A stretch of DNA of 64,000 nucleotides from Pontibacter ramchanderi (GTDB taxonomy: Bacteria > Bacteroidota > Bacteroidia > Cytophagales > Hymenobacteraceae). Location: NCBI RefSeq assembly GCF_002846395.1, contig NZ_PJMU01000001.1, positions 682,001 to 746,000 on the forward strand, read 5' to 3'. Below the pieces are notes generated by a model, which did not search any database, was not told where the DNA came from, and was given only the letters and a program-made list of their open reading frames with translations. Shown here in pieces: positions 1 through 9,500 of this stretch. Every line of letters begins with the position of its first letter. Position 1 is the stretch's first letter. Position numbers and translations under genes: made by a program.

Positions 1-325
1 CAGCAAAGTTATCTTCCAGGTTTTCGATAAAGGTGCGCAGAAAGGCCACATTATGCAGATCTTCCTCCTCTGCCAAAGAACTACCTTTCCATATACGTGC
101 TCCCTTGATGTCCAGCCCCAGGAAGTTTTTGTCAGGATACAGACGGGCCATCCCCACGGTGTACTCCCCGCGTCCGCAGCCAATCTCCAGGATCAGGGGA
201 TTGGCATTCTCGAAAAACTCATCCCGCCACTTACCTTTCAACTGACCATAGAGTTCTCCTTCTGGTTCTATCACATTCTCACGCTCCGCTATGGCGGCAA
301 ACTTTGCTAATTTACTTCTTCCCAT
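1..325 (-). CDS. trmB: tRNA (guanine-N7-)-methyltransferase TrmB, 3' end cut by window edge
   Basis: This is the N-terminal ~108 residues of TrmB, which methylates G46 of tRNAs with S-adenosylmethionine. The reverse-strand translation begins MGRSKLAKFAAI and contains the SAM-binding motif LEIGCGRGEYT (about residues 46-56), followed by DKNFLGLDIKGARIW, both typical of the family. The ATG at 325 lies 3 nt after the folC stop codon (TAA-GAA-ATG), so the two are almost certainly co-transcribed as the last genes of the operon that begins near 9567. The C-terminal half lies outside the window. The family call is firm; the symbol rests on recognised motifs. Confidence 0.9.
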   Translation of the reverse strand, partial: MGRSKLAKFAAIAERENVIEPEGELYGQLKGKWRDEFFENANPLILEIGCGRGEYTVGMARLYPDKNFLGLDIKGARIWKGSSLAEEEDLHNVAFLRTFIENLEDNFA

Positions 326-328
326 TTC

Positions 329-1621
329 TTATAGTTCGTCAATCTCTGCGACCACAAAGGTACTACCTCCGATAAATATTACCTCATCCGGTTGCGCATT
401 TCCCCTGGCCGCGTCAATGGCATCACGCACTGTAGAGTAGGAATCCCCTTTCAATCCAACCTGGTCGGCTTTTTCCTTCAGCTCTGCTACAGGCAATGCG
501 CGCGGAATCTGTGCCTGGCAAAAGTAATAGGTATAACCCTTGGGCAGAAGCTGCAGGATTGTGGTCACATCTTTGTCATTCACGGCCCCAAACACCAAGT
601 GTACCTGCTTCGGCTTCAAGGCGCTCAATTGAGCAAGTATCTGTTTAATACCATCTACATTATGACCTGTATCACAAATAGTTAAAGGCTTATAACCTAA
701 CACCTGCCAACGCCCTTTCAGGCCGGTGATTGTTTTAGCGTGTGCTATGCCTTGGCGTATGGCTTCATCTGTTATAAGAAACCCTCGCTCACGCAGTAAG
801 AGCAACGATTGCAGCACACCGGGCAGATTATACTGCTGGTATATCCCAGCCAGATCGCCTTGCAGGGATTGAAGCCAAATGTATCCCTCCCGGTACACAT
901 CGTATACCTGTCCCTCTAAGTTCTGTTCGAGGACTTGCATGCGTATATGATCGGTGGCAAAGTGCAGTGGAGCCTGTTCAAGTGCGGCCTTCTGCTCGAA
1001 AACATGCACGATTTCGGCCTGCTTGGTGCTGACCACCGCTGGTGTATGGGCTTTGATGATACCCGCCTTCTCGCCTGCAATCTCGGCCAGCGTATTCCCC
1101 AGGAGTGCCTGGTGGTCAAATCCTATGTTGGTGATCAGCGACAGTTCAGGCTTAATGATGTTCGTGGAATCAAGTCTGCCTCCCAGGCCCACTTCAATAA
1201 CGGCAACTTCTACCCCCTCATCAGCAAAGTACTGAAAGGCGAGTGCCACGGTCATCTCAAAAAAGGAAGGCTTCACCTGCTCAAAAAGGTCCTTGTTTTG
1301 TTCAACAAAGTGAATCAGGTAGTCCTGGGGAAGTTCTACGCCATTTATGCGCACCCTTTCGGTAAAAGACTTGAGATGCGGGGAGGTATAAAGACCTGTT
1401 TTATAGCCGGCGCTTTGCAGTACGGCAGCCAGCATATGGGAACTACTCCCCTTGCCATTGGTGCCGGCCACATGAACTGTTTTAAACTTGGTCTGTGGCT
1501 GACCAAGTGCATCACAAAGGGCTACAATGTTGTCCAGGCTCTTCTTAAAAGCAGCATTGCCGATGCGTTGAAACATCGGCAATTGCTGGTATAGGTAATC
1601 AAGACACTCTTGATAAGTCAT
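329..1621 (-). CDS. folC: Bifunctional dihydrofolate / folylpolyglutamate synthase
   Basis: This Mur-ligase-family enzyme adds glutamate to dihydropteroate and to folates using ATP. The chosen start, MTYQECLDYL, gives 430 residues, the usual length. A longer open frame back to 1741 would overlap the tonB 3' end by over 100 bp and adds a basic stretch unlike the family. Visible motifs are the P-loop GTNGKGSS (residues 53-60), then YTSPHL, the metal-binding region AVIEVGLGGRLDSTN, and DTGHN in the C-terminal ligase domain. It starts 14 nt after tonB and ends 3 nt before trmB. It is a housekeeping gene riding at the end of an envelope operon. Confidence 0.95.
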   Translation of the reverse strand: MTYQECLDYLYQQLPMFQRIGNAAFKKSLDNIVALCDALGQPQTKFKTVHVAGTNGKGSSSHMLAAVLQSAGYKTGLYTSPHLKSFTERVRINGVELPQDYLIHFVEQNKDLFEQVKPSFFEMTVALAFQYFADEGVEVAVIEVGLGGRLDSTNIIKPELSLITNIGFDHQALLGNTLAEIAGEKAGIIKAHTPAVVSTKQAEIVHVFEQKAALEQAPLHFATDHIRMQVLEQNLEGQVYDVYREGYIWLQSLQGDLAGIYQQYNLPGVLQSLLLLRERGFLITDEAIRQGIAHAKTITGLKGRWQVLGYKPLTICDTGHNVDGIKQILAQLSALKPKQVHLVFGAVNDKDVTTILQLLPKGYTYYFCQAQIPRALPVAELKEKADQVGLKGDSYSTVRDAIDAARGNAQPDEVIFIGGSTFVVAEIDEL

Positions 1622-1635
1622 GAAATCAATACGAA

Positions 1636-2556
1636 TTAGCGTGATCTGATCACAAACGTTACGGTACCGGTGGCGCCTGTTGTGCTTCGACCTCCGCCCG
1701 TGCGGCTGAAGGTTGTTTTTTGAAGCTGCTCGCGGTACCATTTCTCCACGTGTGGCGACACGGTGCTCTCCAGTCGGTCAATGCCGATCAGGTTGCCGTC
1801 AGCGTCGATACGGATGCGGAATTTTACGAAGCCGGTCTCGTTCTCGTAAGGGTCACGCTTGGGAGAAATATCGTAGCGCCAACCCGCCATATCGAGGCCA
1901 TCGCCTCCACCGCCGCCACCAGGGGTACCTTCATAATTCTTGGCAGTCATCTGGCCACGTGGGTCGCCTTTGTCACCTACTTTGTTCGCATCGTTGCCGT
2001 TGTTGTTACCTGTCGCCTCATTTGAGGTACCGGCTTTACCTGTTCCAGTGCTTTCCGTTGGCTTACCAGGGTATAGCGTGCGTGGCTTCTCAGGTTCTGG
2101 CTTCTTCACCTCCTCCTTCGGCTGCTCCACTGGCTTTTTCACTTCTTCTACCTTCGGCTGTGGTTTTGGCTGAGGCTTTACCTCCTCTTTCACCGACACC
2201 GGGGATTCCACAGGGGCCGTTACCACTTTTGGTGTTTCAACCGGAGTGGGCGGTGTAGGTGTGGCGGCAGCAACTGGCTTAGGCTCCGGAAGCGGATCTG
2301 GCTGTGTTGGAGCAGGCTTGCTGTCCTGCACGTTCTTCGACTCGTTTGGAGTAGCAGTTGACTGCACGTCTCCGCTGCCCACAGCATCTGTGCCGTAGTT
2401 AATCTCTATACCGATCTCCTCGTCTGGTTTGCCGGGGGCGCCATTCCAGGCCAGCAGGAAAAAGAGCAGCAACAGAATAATGATGTGCAGGGTAATGCTA
2501 ATGCCTGCAGCAATCTTCTTATTCTTTTCCTCCTCCTGTGATAGTGCTATCTCCAT
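1636..2556 (-). CDS. Energy transducer TonB-like protein
   Basis: This 306-aa inner-membrane protein should transmit ExbBD proton-motive energy to an outer-membrane partner. It shows a short cytoplasmic start (MEIALSQEEEKNKK), one membrane helix at about residues 16-38, a long Pro/Lys/Glu-rich periplasmic arm with repeated PKP/PQP and VEEVKKP units (about 70-165), a Gly/Asn-rich linker with a run of six glycines, and a C-terminal TonB-like domain (about 235-306) with GFVKFRIRIDADGNLIGI. It is 12 nt downstream of exbD in the same operon. The C-terminal domain is closer to the short Bacteroidota TonB/TolA type than to E. coli TonB, so the partner cannot be named. The adjacent barrel (4801-6510) is the obvious candidate. 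Confidence 0.85.
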   Translation of the reverse strand: MEIALSQEEEKNKKIAAGISITLHIIILLLLFFLLAWNGAPGKPDEEIGIEINYGTDAVGSGDVQSTATPNESKNVQDSKPAPTQPDPLPEPKPVAAATPTPPTPVETPKVVTAPVESPVSVKEEVKPQPKPQPKVEEVKKPVEQPKEEVKKPEPEKPRTLYPGKPTESTGTGKAGTSNEATGNNNGNDANKVGDKGDPRGQMTAKNYEGTPGGGGGGDGLDMAGWRYDISPKRDPYENETGFVKFRIRIDADGNLIGIDRLESTVSPHVEKWYREQLQKTTFSRTGGGRSTTGATGTVTFVIRSR

Positions 2557-2568
2557 GTGTAATCAGTG

Positions 2569-2964
2569 CTACTTAGTAGGCTCAGTGGCCAGAGTTACTT
2601 TCGCTCTCAAGCTGGCGGCTATACCTGCCACCTTGGCCAGGTACTCCACTGGCACGGTCTTGTCAACGTTCAACACCACCACACCTTCTTCTGTTCCCTG
2701 CAAAAGTGCTGCCAACTGCGTTTCCAGCTGCGCCTCGTCTATTTGCTTACCATTCAGAAAATACTGCAGGTCTTTCGTAATGGTGATATTCACCTTCTCC
2801 ATCACAATGTTAGACACCTTGCTGGACGGCAAACTAACTGGTAGCCCTGTAGGAGTAACAAAGTTTGAGGTAAGCATGAAGAAAATAAGCAACAGGAAGA
2901 TAATGTCCGTCATAGAGGACATGTTGAAATCGGGGTTGATCCTGTTTTTGGAGCGTAAATTCAT
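2569..2964 (-). CDS. exbD: Biopolymer transport protein ExbD/TolR
   Basis: This 131-aa ExbD/TolR protein has one N-terminal membrane helix (about 17-36) and a periplasmic domain. The helix carries the family's essential aspartate at D20, in the motif SSMTDIIFLLLIFF, which couples proton flow to force generation with ExbB. The rest is a compact alpha/beta domain with LNVDKTVPVEYLAKVAGI. It lies between exbB (2 nt gap) and tonB (12 nt gap) and belongs to the operon starting near 9567. ExbD and TolR cannot be told apart by sequence alone here; the adjacent TonB-like gene favours ExbD. Confidence 0.93.
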   Translation of the reverse strand: MNLRSKNRINPDFNMSSMTDIIFLLLIFFMLTSNFVTPTGLPVSLPSSKVSNIVMEKVNITITKDLQYFLNGKQIDEAQLETQLAALLQGTEEGVVVLNVDKTVPVEYLAKVAGIAASLRAKVTLATEPTK

Positions 2965-2966
2965 GC

Positions 2967-3671
2967 TTAAAGTTGTGGTTCTTGTAACAGATCAATGAAT
3001 TCAATCGAAGAGTACTCCATGGCGTGTACGATGTTATCGATCTTAGACACCAGGTAGTTGTACCCTACGTAAGCTGGCAGACCGATCATCAGACCGGTAG
3101 CTGTTGTTACCATCGCCTGGTAGATACCAGCTGACAGCAATTGCGGGCTTACGGAACCCTCTGCCTGCGCAATGGCGATAAAGGCCTGGATCATACCCGT
3201 TACCGTACCCAGGAAGCCCAGCATCGGGGCAGCACCTGCAATCGTGGCCAAAGCAGCCAGATTACGCTCCAGTCGGCTGATCTCGATCTTGCCCACGTTC
3301 TCAATTGATGTCTCGATGTTCTTAAGTGGGTTACCGATGCGGCTCACCCCTTTGCCTAGCATTCTGGCTACTGGTGTGTTTGTCTGAGCGCATAACATAC
3401 GGGCCCCGTTTATGTCGCCGGCCAATACCATGCTCTTGATGCGGTCGCTGAAGCCATCCGGATTTTTAGAGGCTTTTTTTAGGGTCAGGTAACGTTCGAA
3501 GAAAATGTAGACAGCCGCCAGCGACAGAAGCAGCAGTGGGATCATGGCCCAACCACCTGCCATTGCCAGGTCCAGCAAGGAAACGGAGCTTTCTGCTGTT
3601 TCTGCTCCATCAACCAGCATTGAAGTTGTATCGGCAGGAGCCGTTGTAATTTGTAAGAAGAGAGATGTCAT
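2967..3671 (-). CDS. exbB: MotA/TolQ/ExbB proton channel protein
   Basis: This 234-aa inner-membrane channel protein forms a pentamer around ExbD helices. It begins with a hydrophobic segment and short periplasmic stretch, then helix 1 (about 40-62, AMIPLLLLSLAAVYIFFERY), a cytoplasmic loop with RIGNPLKNIETSIENVG, helix 2 (about 140-165, the conserved ATIAGAAPMLGFLGTVTGMI) and helix 3 (about 190-210, TTATGLMIGLPAYVGYNYLV). The GFLGTVTGMI and TTATGL segments are the hallmark of MotA/TolQ/ExbB. The ATG is 1 nt past the stop of the HU/SPOR gene. Its length is normal and no residue looks missing. Confidence 0.94.
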   Translation of the reverse strand: MTSLFLQITTAPADTTSMLVDGAETAESSVSLLDLAMAGGWAMIPLLLLSLAAVYIFFERYLTLKKASKNPDGFSDRIKSMVLAGDINGARMLCAQTNTPVARMLGKGVSRIGNPLKNIETSIENVGKIEISRLERNLAALATIAGAAPMLGFLGTVTGMIQAFIAIAQAEGSVSPQLLSAGIYQAMVTTATGLMIGLPAYVGYNYLVSKIDNIVHAMEYSSIEFIDLLQEPQL

Positions 3672-3672
3672 G

Positions 3673-4794
3673 TTAATTATTATAAACCCAAATATTTTCT
3701 CCGAATGATTTTCTGTAAGTGTTCATGGCTGCCTGCGCTTCTTCTGCCGTGGCGAAATCGGCTACAGACACCTTAAATAAGCGGCTCCCTTTACCGGGCT
3801 CCAGCACTTTGGCCTCGTGGCCGAACTCCGCTATTTCCTGACGATTGAACTCAGCGTTGAGCATGCGGGCATAACCCCCTGTAATAATGTAAAAACGGCC
3901 GTCTTTGCCGCTCACTGTCGTCGTAACCGGAGCCGGCACCGCTATCTCCTCAACCGGCTCTTCATTATCACTAACGAATTCGTTAGCAGCATATTGAGTA
4001 GTCTGATCAGAAGTACTGGTAGAAGCAGCATCCCAGTTAGCAGCGTCTTCGGCTATACCTGTCTCAGGTGCCTCGAGAGCGTCCATTGCGGTCGATTGAT
4101 CGAACGTGGCTTCCTGCTGCGTAATTGATGCAATGGCAGTATTTTCATCGGCTGTCTGCTTGTCGCCGCTTATTAGCGAGATCGGGTTAAGGCTGCTCAG
4201 GTTATAATCCGTTTGCAGAGACACCATATACAGCGCCGCTCCAACCAAGCCTGTCAGTGCCAATCCTGCTGCCACGTGGTAGGCGCGCTTCAGGCGGACT
4301 TTGAATGGTTTATTTGCAGGCGTAGGCTCCGTCGGCTGGCGTTCTTTAATCAGGGTGCGCAGTACCGCCGGCTCCTCCGGACGAACTGGTCTGGCCACAA
4401 TCTCCGGCAGACCAAAGCTGGACTCGAGCAAATTATCGCCTTCGGTATATTCAAAAACCAGCTTCTGTTCATGGTTGTACTTGAACACACCAATGTCGGT
4501 CAGCTCAAAGCGCTGCTCTTTCTCCAATCGGCTTCGTACCTCATGCACGAAGGACAAAACCAGTTGTCTGGCTTCTTCCTTAGAGGTATTGTTTGCATAG
4601 GCAATGGTGCTGATGAGCAGGCCATCGTTGAGCACCAGCTTTTCGTTGAAAGCAATTTTCTTGGACGGCGGCACCAGCGTATGCTTTACCGGATTGATCC
4701 GGGCAGGCACATACCTTGTGATCAACCCGCCAAAATCAGGTATGATCACACAGTCGTGATTATAGAGCAGGTGCTTGATGTGCTTTTCTACCAT
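3673..4794 (-). CDS. Transmembrane protein with N-terminal HU-CCDC81-like domain and C-terminal SPOR domain
   Basis: The protein has 373 residues from ATG 4794; a GTG two codons upstream is a weaker start. Residues about 1-115 (HIKHLLYNHDCVIIPDFGG, GLLISTIAYANN, FELTDIGVFKYN) match the HU-like CCDC81 domain found in Bacteroidota SPOR proteins. One membrane helix follows near 170-190 (YHVAAGLALTGLVGAALYMV), then an acidic, low-complexity periplasmic linker. A SPOR domain ends the protein (about 300-373, FYIITGGYARMLNAEFNRQE), a fold that binds denuded septal peptidoglycan. The HU part should be cytoplasmic and SPOR periplasmic. It sits between the barrel and exbB, inside the energised envelope operon, suggesting a link between that motor and division-site wall. 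Function is inferred. Confidence 0.82.
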   Translation of the reverse strand: MVEKHIKHLLYNHDCVIIPDFGGLITRYVPARINPVKHTLVPPSKKIAFNEKLVLNDGLLISTIAYANNTSKEEARQLVLSFVHEVRSRLEKEQRFELTDIGVFKYNHEQKLVFEYTEGDNLLESSFGLPEIVARPVRPEEPAVLRTLIKERQPTEPTPANKPFKVRLKRAYHVAAGLALTGLVGAALYMVSLQTDYNLSSLNPISLISGDKQTADENTAIASITQQEATFDQSTAMDALEAPETGIAEDAANWDAASTSTSDQTTQYAANEFVSDNEEPVEEIAVPAPVTTTVSGKDGRFYIITGGYARMLNAEFNRQEIAEFGHEAKVLEPGKGSRLFKVSVADFATAEEAQAAMNTYRKSFGENIWVYNN

Positions 4795-4800
4795 AGGCAC

Positions 4801-6510
4801 TTAGAAAGAATAAGAGACGCCTCCTATCAGGTTAATACTTTTGTTGGGGTAATTTACAAACCTTTCGTATTTCTGCGCAAACAAATTATTCACCATCAGG
4901 AAAGTCGTGAACCGGTTGGAGAAGCGGTAGTCCGCCTTTAGGTTCAGGTCCACGATCGTATCCGTTTCCCGCAACACAAAAGTGCCGTCAGGACGGGTAA
5001 TGCGCCCGAAAGAACTCCCAATATAGTAAAGTTCTGAATTAAAGAGAATCTTGTCGTAGAAGTTGTAGGTGGCAAAAACGCTCGCCAACAACTCCGGACG
5101 GTGAAACGGCTGCTCTAAGGTAGCTGTGCTATACTTGTTATAATCAGCCTTTAAACCAATGCGAAGTTCGTCAGAATAATTGAAAGTAGCCTCTCCATAA
5201 ATATTCAAAACATTTGTCACACCGTCGTCATACACCAGGTCAAACTTGGCTGAGTCAAGCGCCGAGTTGTTGTAGAAGTACATGTTGCGGAAGTTCTGAT
5301 AAGCCACACGCCCTGTCAGGTGCACAAAGTTGGCAATGTTAGCCTGCATACCGCCGTATACCTCCAAGCCTTTGTTCTGATCGGCCACTCTTACATTCGG
5401 TGCCAGGAATGGGTTCTCCTGTGTCAGCTGGTATAAAGTAACTCTTTGTAAGTCACCCCCTATACCTGCGTAAATCAAGAGGTTATCTTTAATTGGCTCA
5501 ACACCTACACGCACCGTTGGGTATACGTTGAACTTGCGGGCATCATTCACAGTATCACCTGTGTAGGCAATGTTAGCGCCAATGGCCAGACGAATAGCGT
5601 TCAGCTGACGCTCATACTGCGGATGCACTTTAAAGAGAGTGCGGTTAACCGAAGCAGAGTCTTTGTGCGACACCAGCGAGAGATCCGCGTCCACTTTGAA
5701 AGCGGAAACATCATCCAGGCCATACTCCGTATTCAACTTCGCAGCAATGTTCGTCTCCCGCATGTCATAGCGGTCGTTCAGATAATTCACGTTCAAGCCT
5801 GCTCTGAAAAGGAGCGGCATACCGGCACCATGGTTGTGCATATACCCTTCGGCATTCACACGGTTGAACACCTGGCTGATGGTATCTTTGTCGACTGTGG
5901 TTTCCTGCGTTGGGCTATACCCGTAAAAATGGTATTTGTCACGGCCGTAGCCCAGTTTACCACCCAGTGTAAGGCCTTGCATATACGCTTCACCATTTAA
6001 GTTGATGGCCGAGTTGGTTACAGCGGAATTCTTACCGTCTACTGGGCCTCTGGCGGAGGTGATGTGGCTGACATCCGCACCGTAGGAGGCCACGTTGCTG
6101 CGTTTGTTGTGAAAGTAGCCTTTCAGGTATAGCGTACCATAGTTACCTATACCGGCCTTAATGTAGTTGCCATAGAGCTTAGACAATTCATCCTGCTTAA
6201 TGGTGAGGACCCGCATCTGCAGGTCTACATCCTGGTCTTCAAGTCGGTAATCATTGAAGCGGTAACGAACGTTGCGCTCGCCCGGCTCAGGAGCCACCAC
6301 CGCAAATTTTTGGTAGTTGCGCGATGCCCGGGGCAATTCGAGCTTGCGGTCCTTCTCCACCACTACCTCCGAGTCCTGCAGTTTAGCGCCTTCGCCCCAA
6401 CCAGTGGTTTGCGCCTGGGCACTGTTTAGAAAGCTATACCCGGCACACAATACAATCGCTGCAATGGAAGCCTTTTTCAATCTATTCTTCATGTTGCTAT
6501 TTCTCTTCAT
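4801..6510 (-). CDS. Outer-membrane beta-barrel protein, TonB-dependent-receptor-like
   Basis: This 569-aa secreted protein has a signal peptide (MKNRLKKASIAAIVLCAGYS, cut after AQA). Starting at the inner ATG (6492) gives the cleaner signal sequence. After about 100 residues it becomes alternating amphipathic strands with many Tyr/Asn/Gly turns, ending in NLIGGVSYSF with the terminal aromatic expected for Bam insertion. It resembles the barrel half of TonB-dependent receptors, including the late NNLFAQKYERF segment, but I see no clear plug domain or long N-terminal carboxypeptidase-like domain. It lies 6 nt after the TPR gene and directly before HU/SPOR-exbB-exbD-tonB, so it may be the dedicated client of that motor. 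Ligand unknown. Confidence 0.75.
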   Translation of the reverse strand: MKRNSNMKNRLKKASIAAIVLCAGYSFLNSAQAQTTGWGEGAKLQDSEVVVEKDRKLELPRASRNYQKFAVVAPEPGERNVRYRFNDYRLEDQDVDLQMRVLTIKQDELSKLYGNYIKAGIGNYGTLYLKGYFHNKRSNVASYGADVSHITSARGPVDGKNSAVTNSAINLNGEAYMQGLTLGGKLGYGRDKYHFYGYSPTQETTVDKDTISQVFNRVNAEGYMHNHGAGMPLLFRAGLNVNYLNDRYDMRETNIAAKLNTEYGLDDVSAFKVDADLSLVSHKDSASVNRTLFKVHPQYERQLNAIRLAIGANIAYTGDTVNDARKFNVYPTVRVGVEPIKDNLLIYAGIGGDLQRVTLYQLTQENPFLAPNVRVADQNKGLEVYGGMQANIANFVHLTGRVAYQNFRNMYFYNNSALDSAKFDLVYDDGVTNVLNIYGEATFNYSDELRIGLKADYNKYSTATLEQPFHRPELLASVFATYNFYDKILFNSELYYIGSSFGRITRPDGTFVLRETDTIVDLNLKADYRFSNRFTTFLMVNNLFAQKYERFVNYPNKSINLIGGVSYSF

Positions 6511-6516
6511 GATGCA

Positions 6517-9500
6517 TTATCTTCTTCTTCCTTTCACGGAGTCTGCTGGGGCTGTGCTCGGAGCGCCTCCCAATTTGGCCAGCTTCTGTTTTGCATCAGC
6601 CACGATCTCCGGCACCGGTGAGTGCTCGATGATGGAGTTAAGGGTTGAAGTCGCCTGGAAGGTCTCGTTCTGTGCCACGTAGTTATCCGCTATGATCAGG
6701 AAGGACTTGCCCAGCCAGAAGTCGTAGTTTGAGAACTTCGAGTTAAAGTCAAATGCAACATCAATTGACTCGGCATATTTTTTCTGCTTGTACAGTATCT
6801 CCGCTACCAGGTAGTGCGCTTCAGCTCCGTTTTCATCTGTCGCAGATGAAGCTGCTTCTCGCAGCTCTTTCAGCGCTTGGTCCAGGTTGCCTTCGGCATA
6901 GGTTGCCTTGCCCTTGTAGAGTTGTGCCGTGTTAAACACATAGAGGGCAGAGTTCCCCTGGCTGATCAGCTCGTTGGCAATACGCTTCGAGGCCGCATAA
7001 TCATTCGAGAGGAAGTGACTCTTCATCAGGCCGGTCAGAGCTGTCTGCTGCTCACGACGGTTAGTGGCTGTGTCACGCAGGCGACTGTAGTACTTAATTG
7101 CCTCAGCGTAGTTCTTGTTCTCAAACTCAGCGTCTGCCACCTTCTGGATTGCACGGTTTACATACTCACTCTTATTTTCCGCCACAACAGCCTTCATCAG
7201 CTTCAAACCTTGCTCCGTTTGGTTAATGCGCAAATAAGAATCTGCCAGGAAGTAATTCGCATCGCTCACATATGGGCTGTTCGGATAAGTTTTCAGGTAA
7301 TTCTCGAGTTTGGTGACAGCCTGGTCGTACTTTTCGTTGAAGTACAAGGTCTTAGAAGCTTCGAACTCAATACTTTCCAGTGCATTACTCTCTGGGTTGG
7401 CCGTTCTGAATTTTTCTGCATACACATCAAATTCAGCGCTTCTGTTCTGAGTGGCCAGTACTTCCTGCAAGCTGTAAAGCGAACCGCTTGCTGAACGGGA
7501 GTTCGGGAATTCGTCGAGTACACGCTTGTAGTCTGCGGCAGCCTCGGCATTACGGCCCAGGTTAGCGTAGGCTATACCTCTTTTCTCCAGGGCATTAGGC
7601 ACCAGGCGGCTTTGAGGCCGTCCTTGTATGAGCGCCGTAAAGCCAGAAACAGCTGACTGGTAGTTACCCGATTCAAAATCGATGATGGCACGCTGGTACA
7701 TGGCCGGCTCCACGTAGCGCGATTTCTGGTATTGGCTGTAAACGGTCTGCAGGTTCTGCTTGGCTGCTTCTTTGTTACCCATTAAGCTAAGCACAATTCC
7801 TTTCTGGAAGTACACATAGTCTTTGTCATTGGAATTAGAAGCCAAAACTTTATCGTAGAGCGACAAGGCAGGGGCATACTGCTTGTTCACATAATGCAGG
7901 TCGGCCAGTCGCATCATGGCATCGTAATGGTTCGGGTCGCTCGGGCTGGTGCCATCTACATACGCCTTGAAGTGCGGCATCGCCTTGTCATACTCCTTGT
8001 TATTATAGTAGGCGTAGCCAATGCCGTAGCGGGACTTCATGTAATACTCCGACTTGCGGGCTTCGCTGTTACGGAATACAGCCGCATAACTGTTGATGGC
8101 ATCCACGTAGCGCTGCCCCATAGAGTAAGCCTCTCCTTTCACAAAGTGGCTGGCCGCCGTGATCTCCTTGTCATAAGGATACTGCAGCGACTTGTCCAGC
8201 AACGAAACGGCGGTCGGGAACTTGCCTTCGTTGTAAAGATTGACGCCATACAAATGCGTAACACGCTGGTAAGTTTCCAGCATTTTGTAGCTCTTGTTCG
8301 GCATGCTCTCAATGTGTCTGATCGCCTCCGAATAGTTGTTCGAATTAAAGTAAGCCTCGGTGAGCAGGTTATCTACGTCAGCGGCATGCTCTGATTTGGG
8401 GAACTCCTGGTTGAAGTTCTGGAGAGAATTGAAAACATCGCGGAAATTGCCCAGCTCATAGCTTACCTGCGCAAACTTTACGGTTGCCGCTTCGGTAATC
8501 GTCCTGTCCTGGTCGTTTTTGCGCGCCTGGTCAAAAGCAGTGAGGGCATACTGTTTGTTATCCTCGCGCAAATAGCTCATGCCCAGATAATAAGCTGCAT
8601 TTTGTCCCAGCGCGTCTTTCTTACTTGCTACTTCCTTAAAGTTGGCAATGGCATTTTTGAAGTTGCCATTCTTATAGTCCGTATAAGCGATCTTATATTG
8701 GATCACCGGTTCAAGCTTCCGTTTGCCCTGCGCATACTGGCTGAAGTACTTCTCAGCTGATTTGTAATCGGCGCGCTGGTAATAGGCATCACCCACCAAA
8801 AGCGCAATTTCTTCGGCCTGCTGCACTTTGGGAGTTTTGGCCAAGGCCGCCTCTCCGTAGCGGATCACTTCGTAAATATCCTGTTCCTTATAAAGGATCT
8901 CCGTGATCATGTAAGGCACGATCTGCGCATACGCCTCATTCTTTTCAGCGATCAACAGGTCAGCCTTGGCGGCGTCATAATCCCCCTCTCGGTAGGAAAT
9001 ATAGCCGGCGTAGTAGTTGGAGGCATAGGCAAAACGATGCTCGTCTTCTCTGAAACCGGTCGTTTTGTTTTTATCGAACCAGATCTTGGCGTTCTTGAAG
9101 TCCTTGTTTGCGAAATAAGAATAACCGAGCTTAAACTCCAGCTCTTTGTTTTGCTTGATACTGAGCAGATGAGTCGGTGCGCTTTCGAGTTTCTCTACCG
9201 CCTTTTTGTAGTCCTTGTTCTCAAAGTAATACAGACCCAGCTCGTAATTGGCCAGCGCCGTTTTCGGGTGGGTCGGGAATTTGCGTGTAAAGTTCAGGAT
9301 CAGCTGTTCAGCATCGGGGTGCAGCAGGTATAGTCCACTTAAGGCATAGTAGTACTGCGCGTCCGCGGTCTTGGCATCGTCACCAATCAGGTTAATGTAC
9401 TTACGGAAAGCTTCCTGCGCCGCACCGTACTTGGCCCGGTCAAAGAGCTCTACGCCTTCGTGGTAATGCTTGTCTTTTGCGTTAAACACCTGGGTGTGCT

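Noticed and set aside
935..1594. Open frame of 219 codons opposite folC
   Set aside because: It is fully contained in folC on the other strand, with no independent start signal or motif.
1622..1741. N-terminal extension of folC by 40 residues
   Set aside because: It overlaps the tonB 3' end and is a basic stretch absent from the family; MTYQECLDYL fits the known N-terminus.
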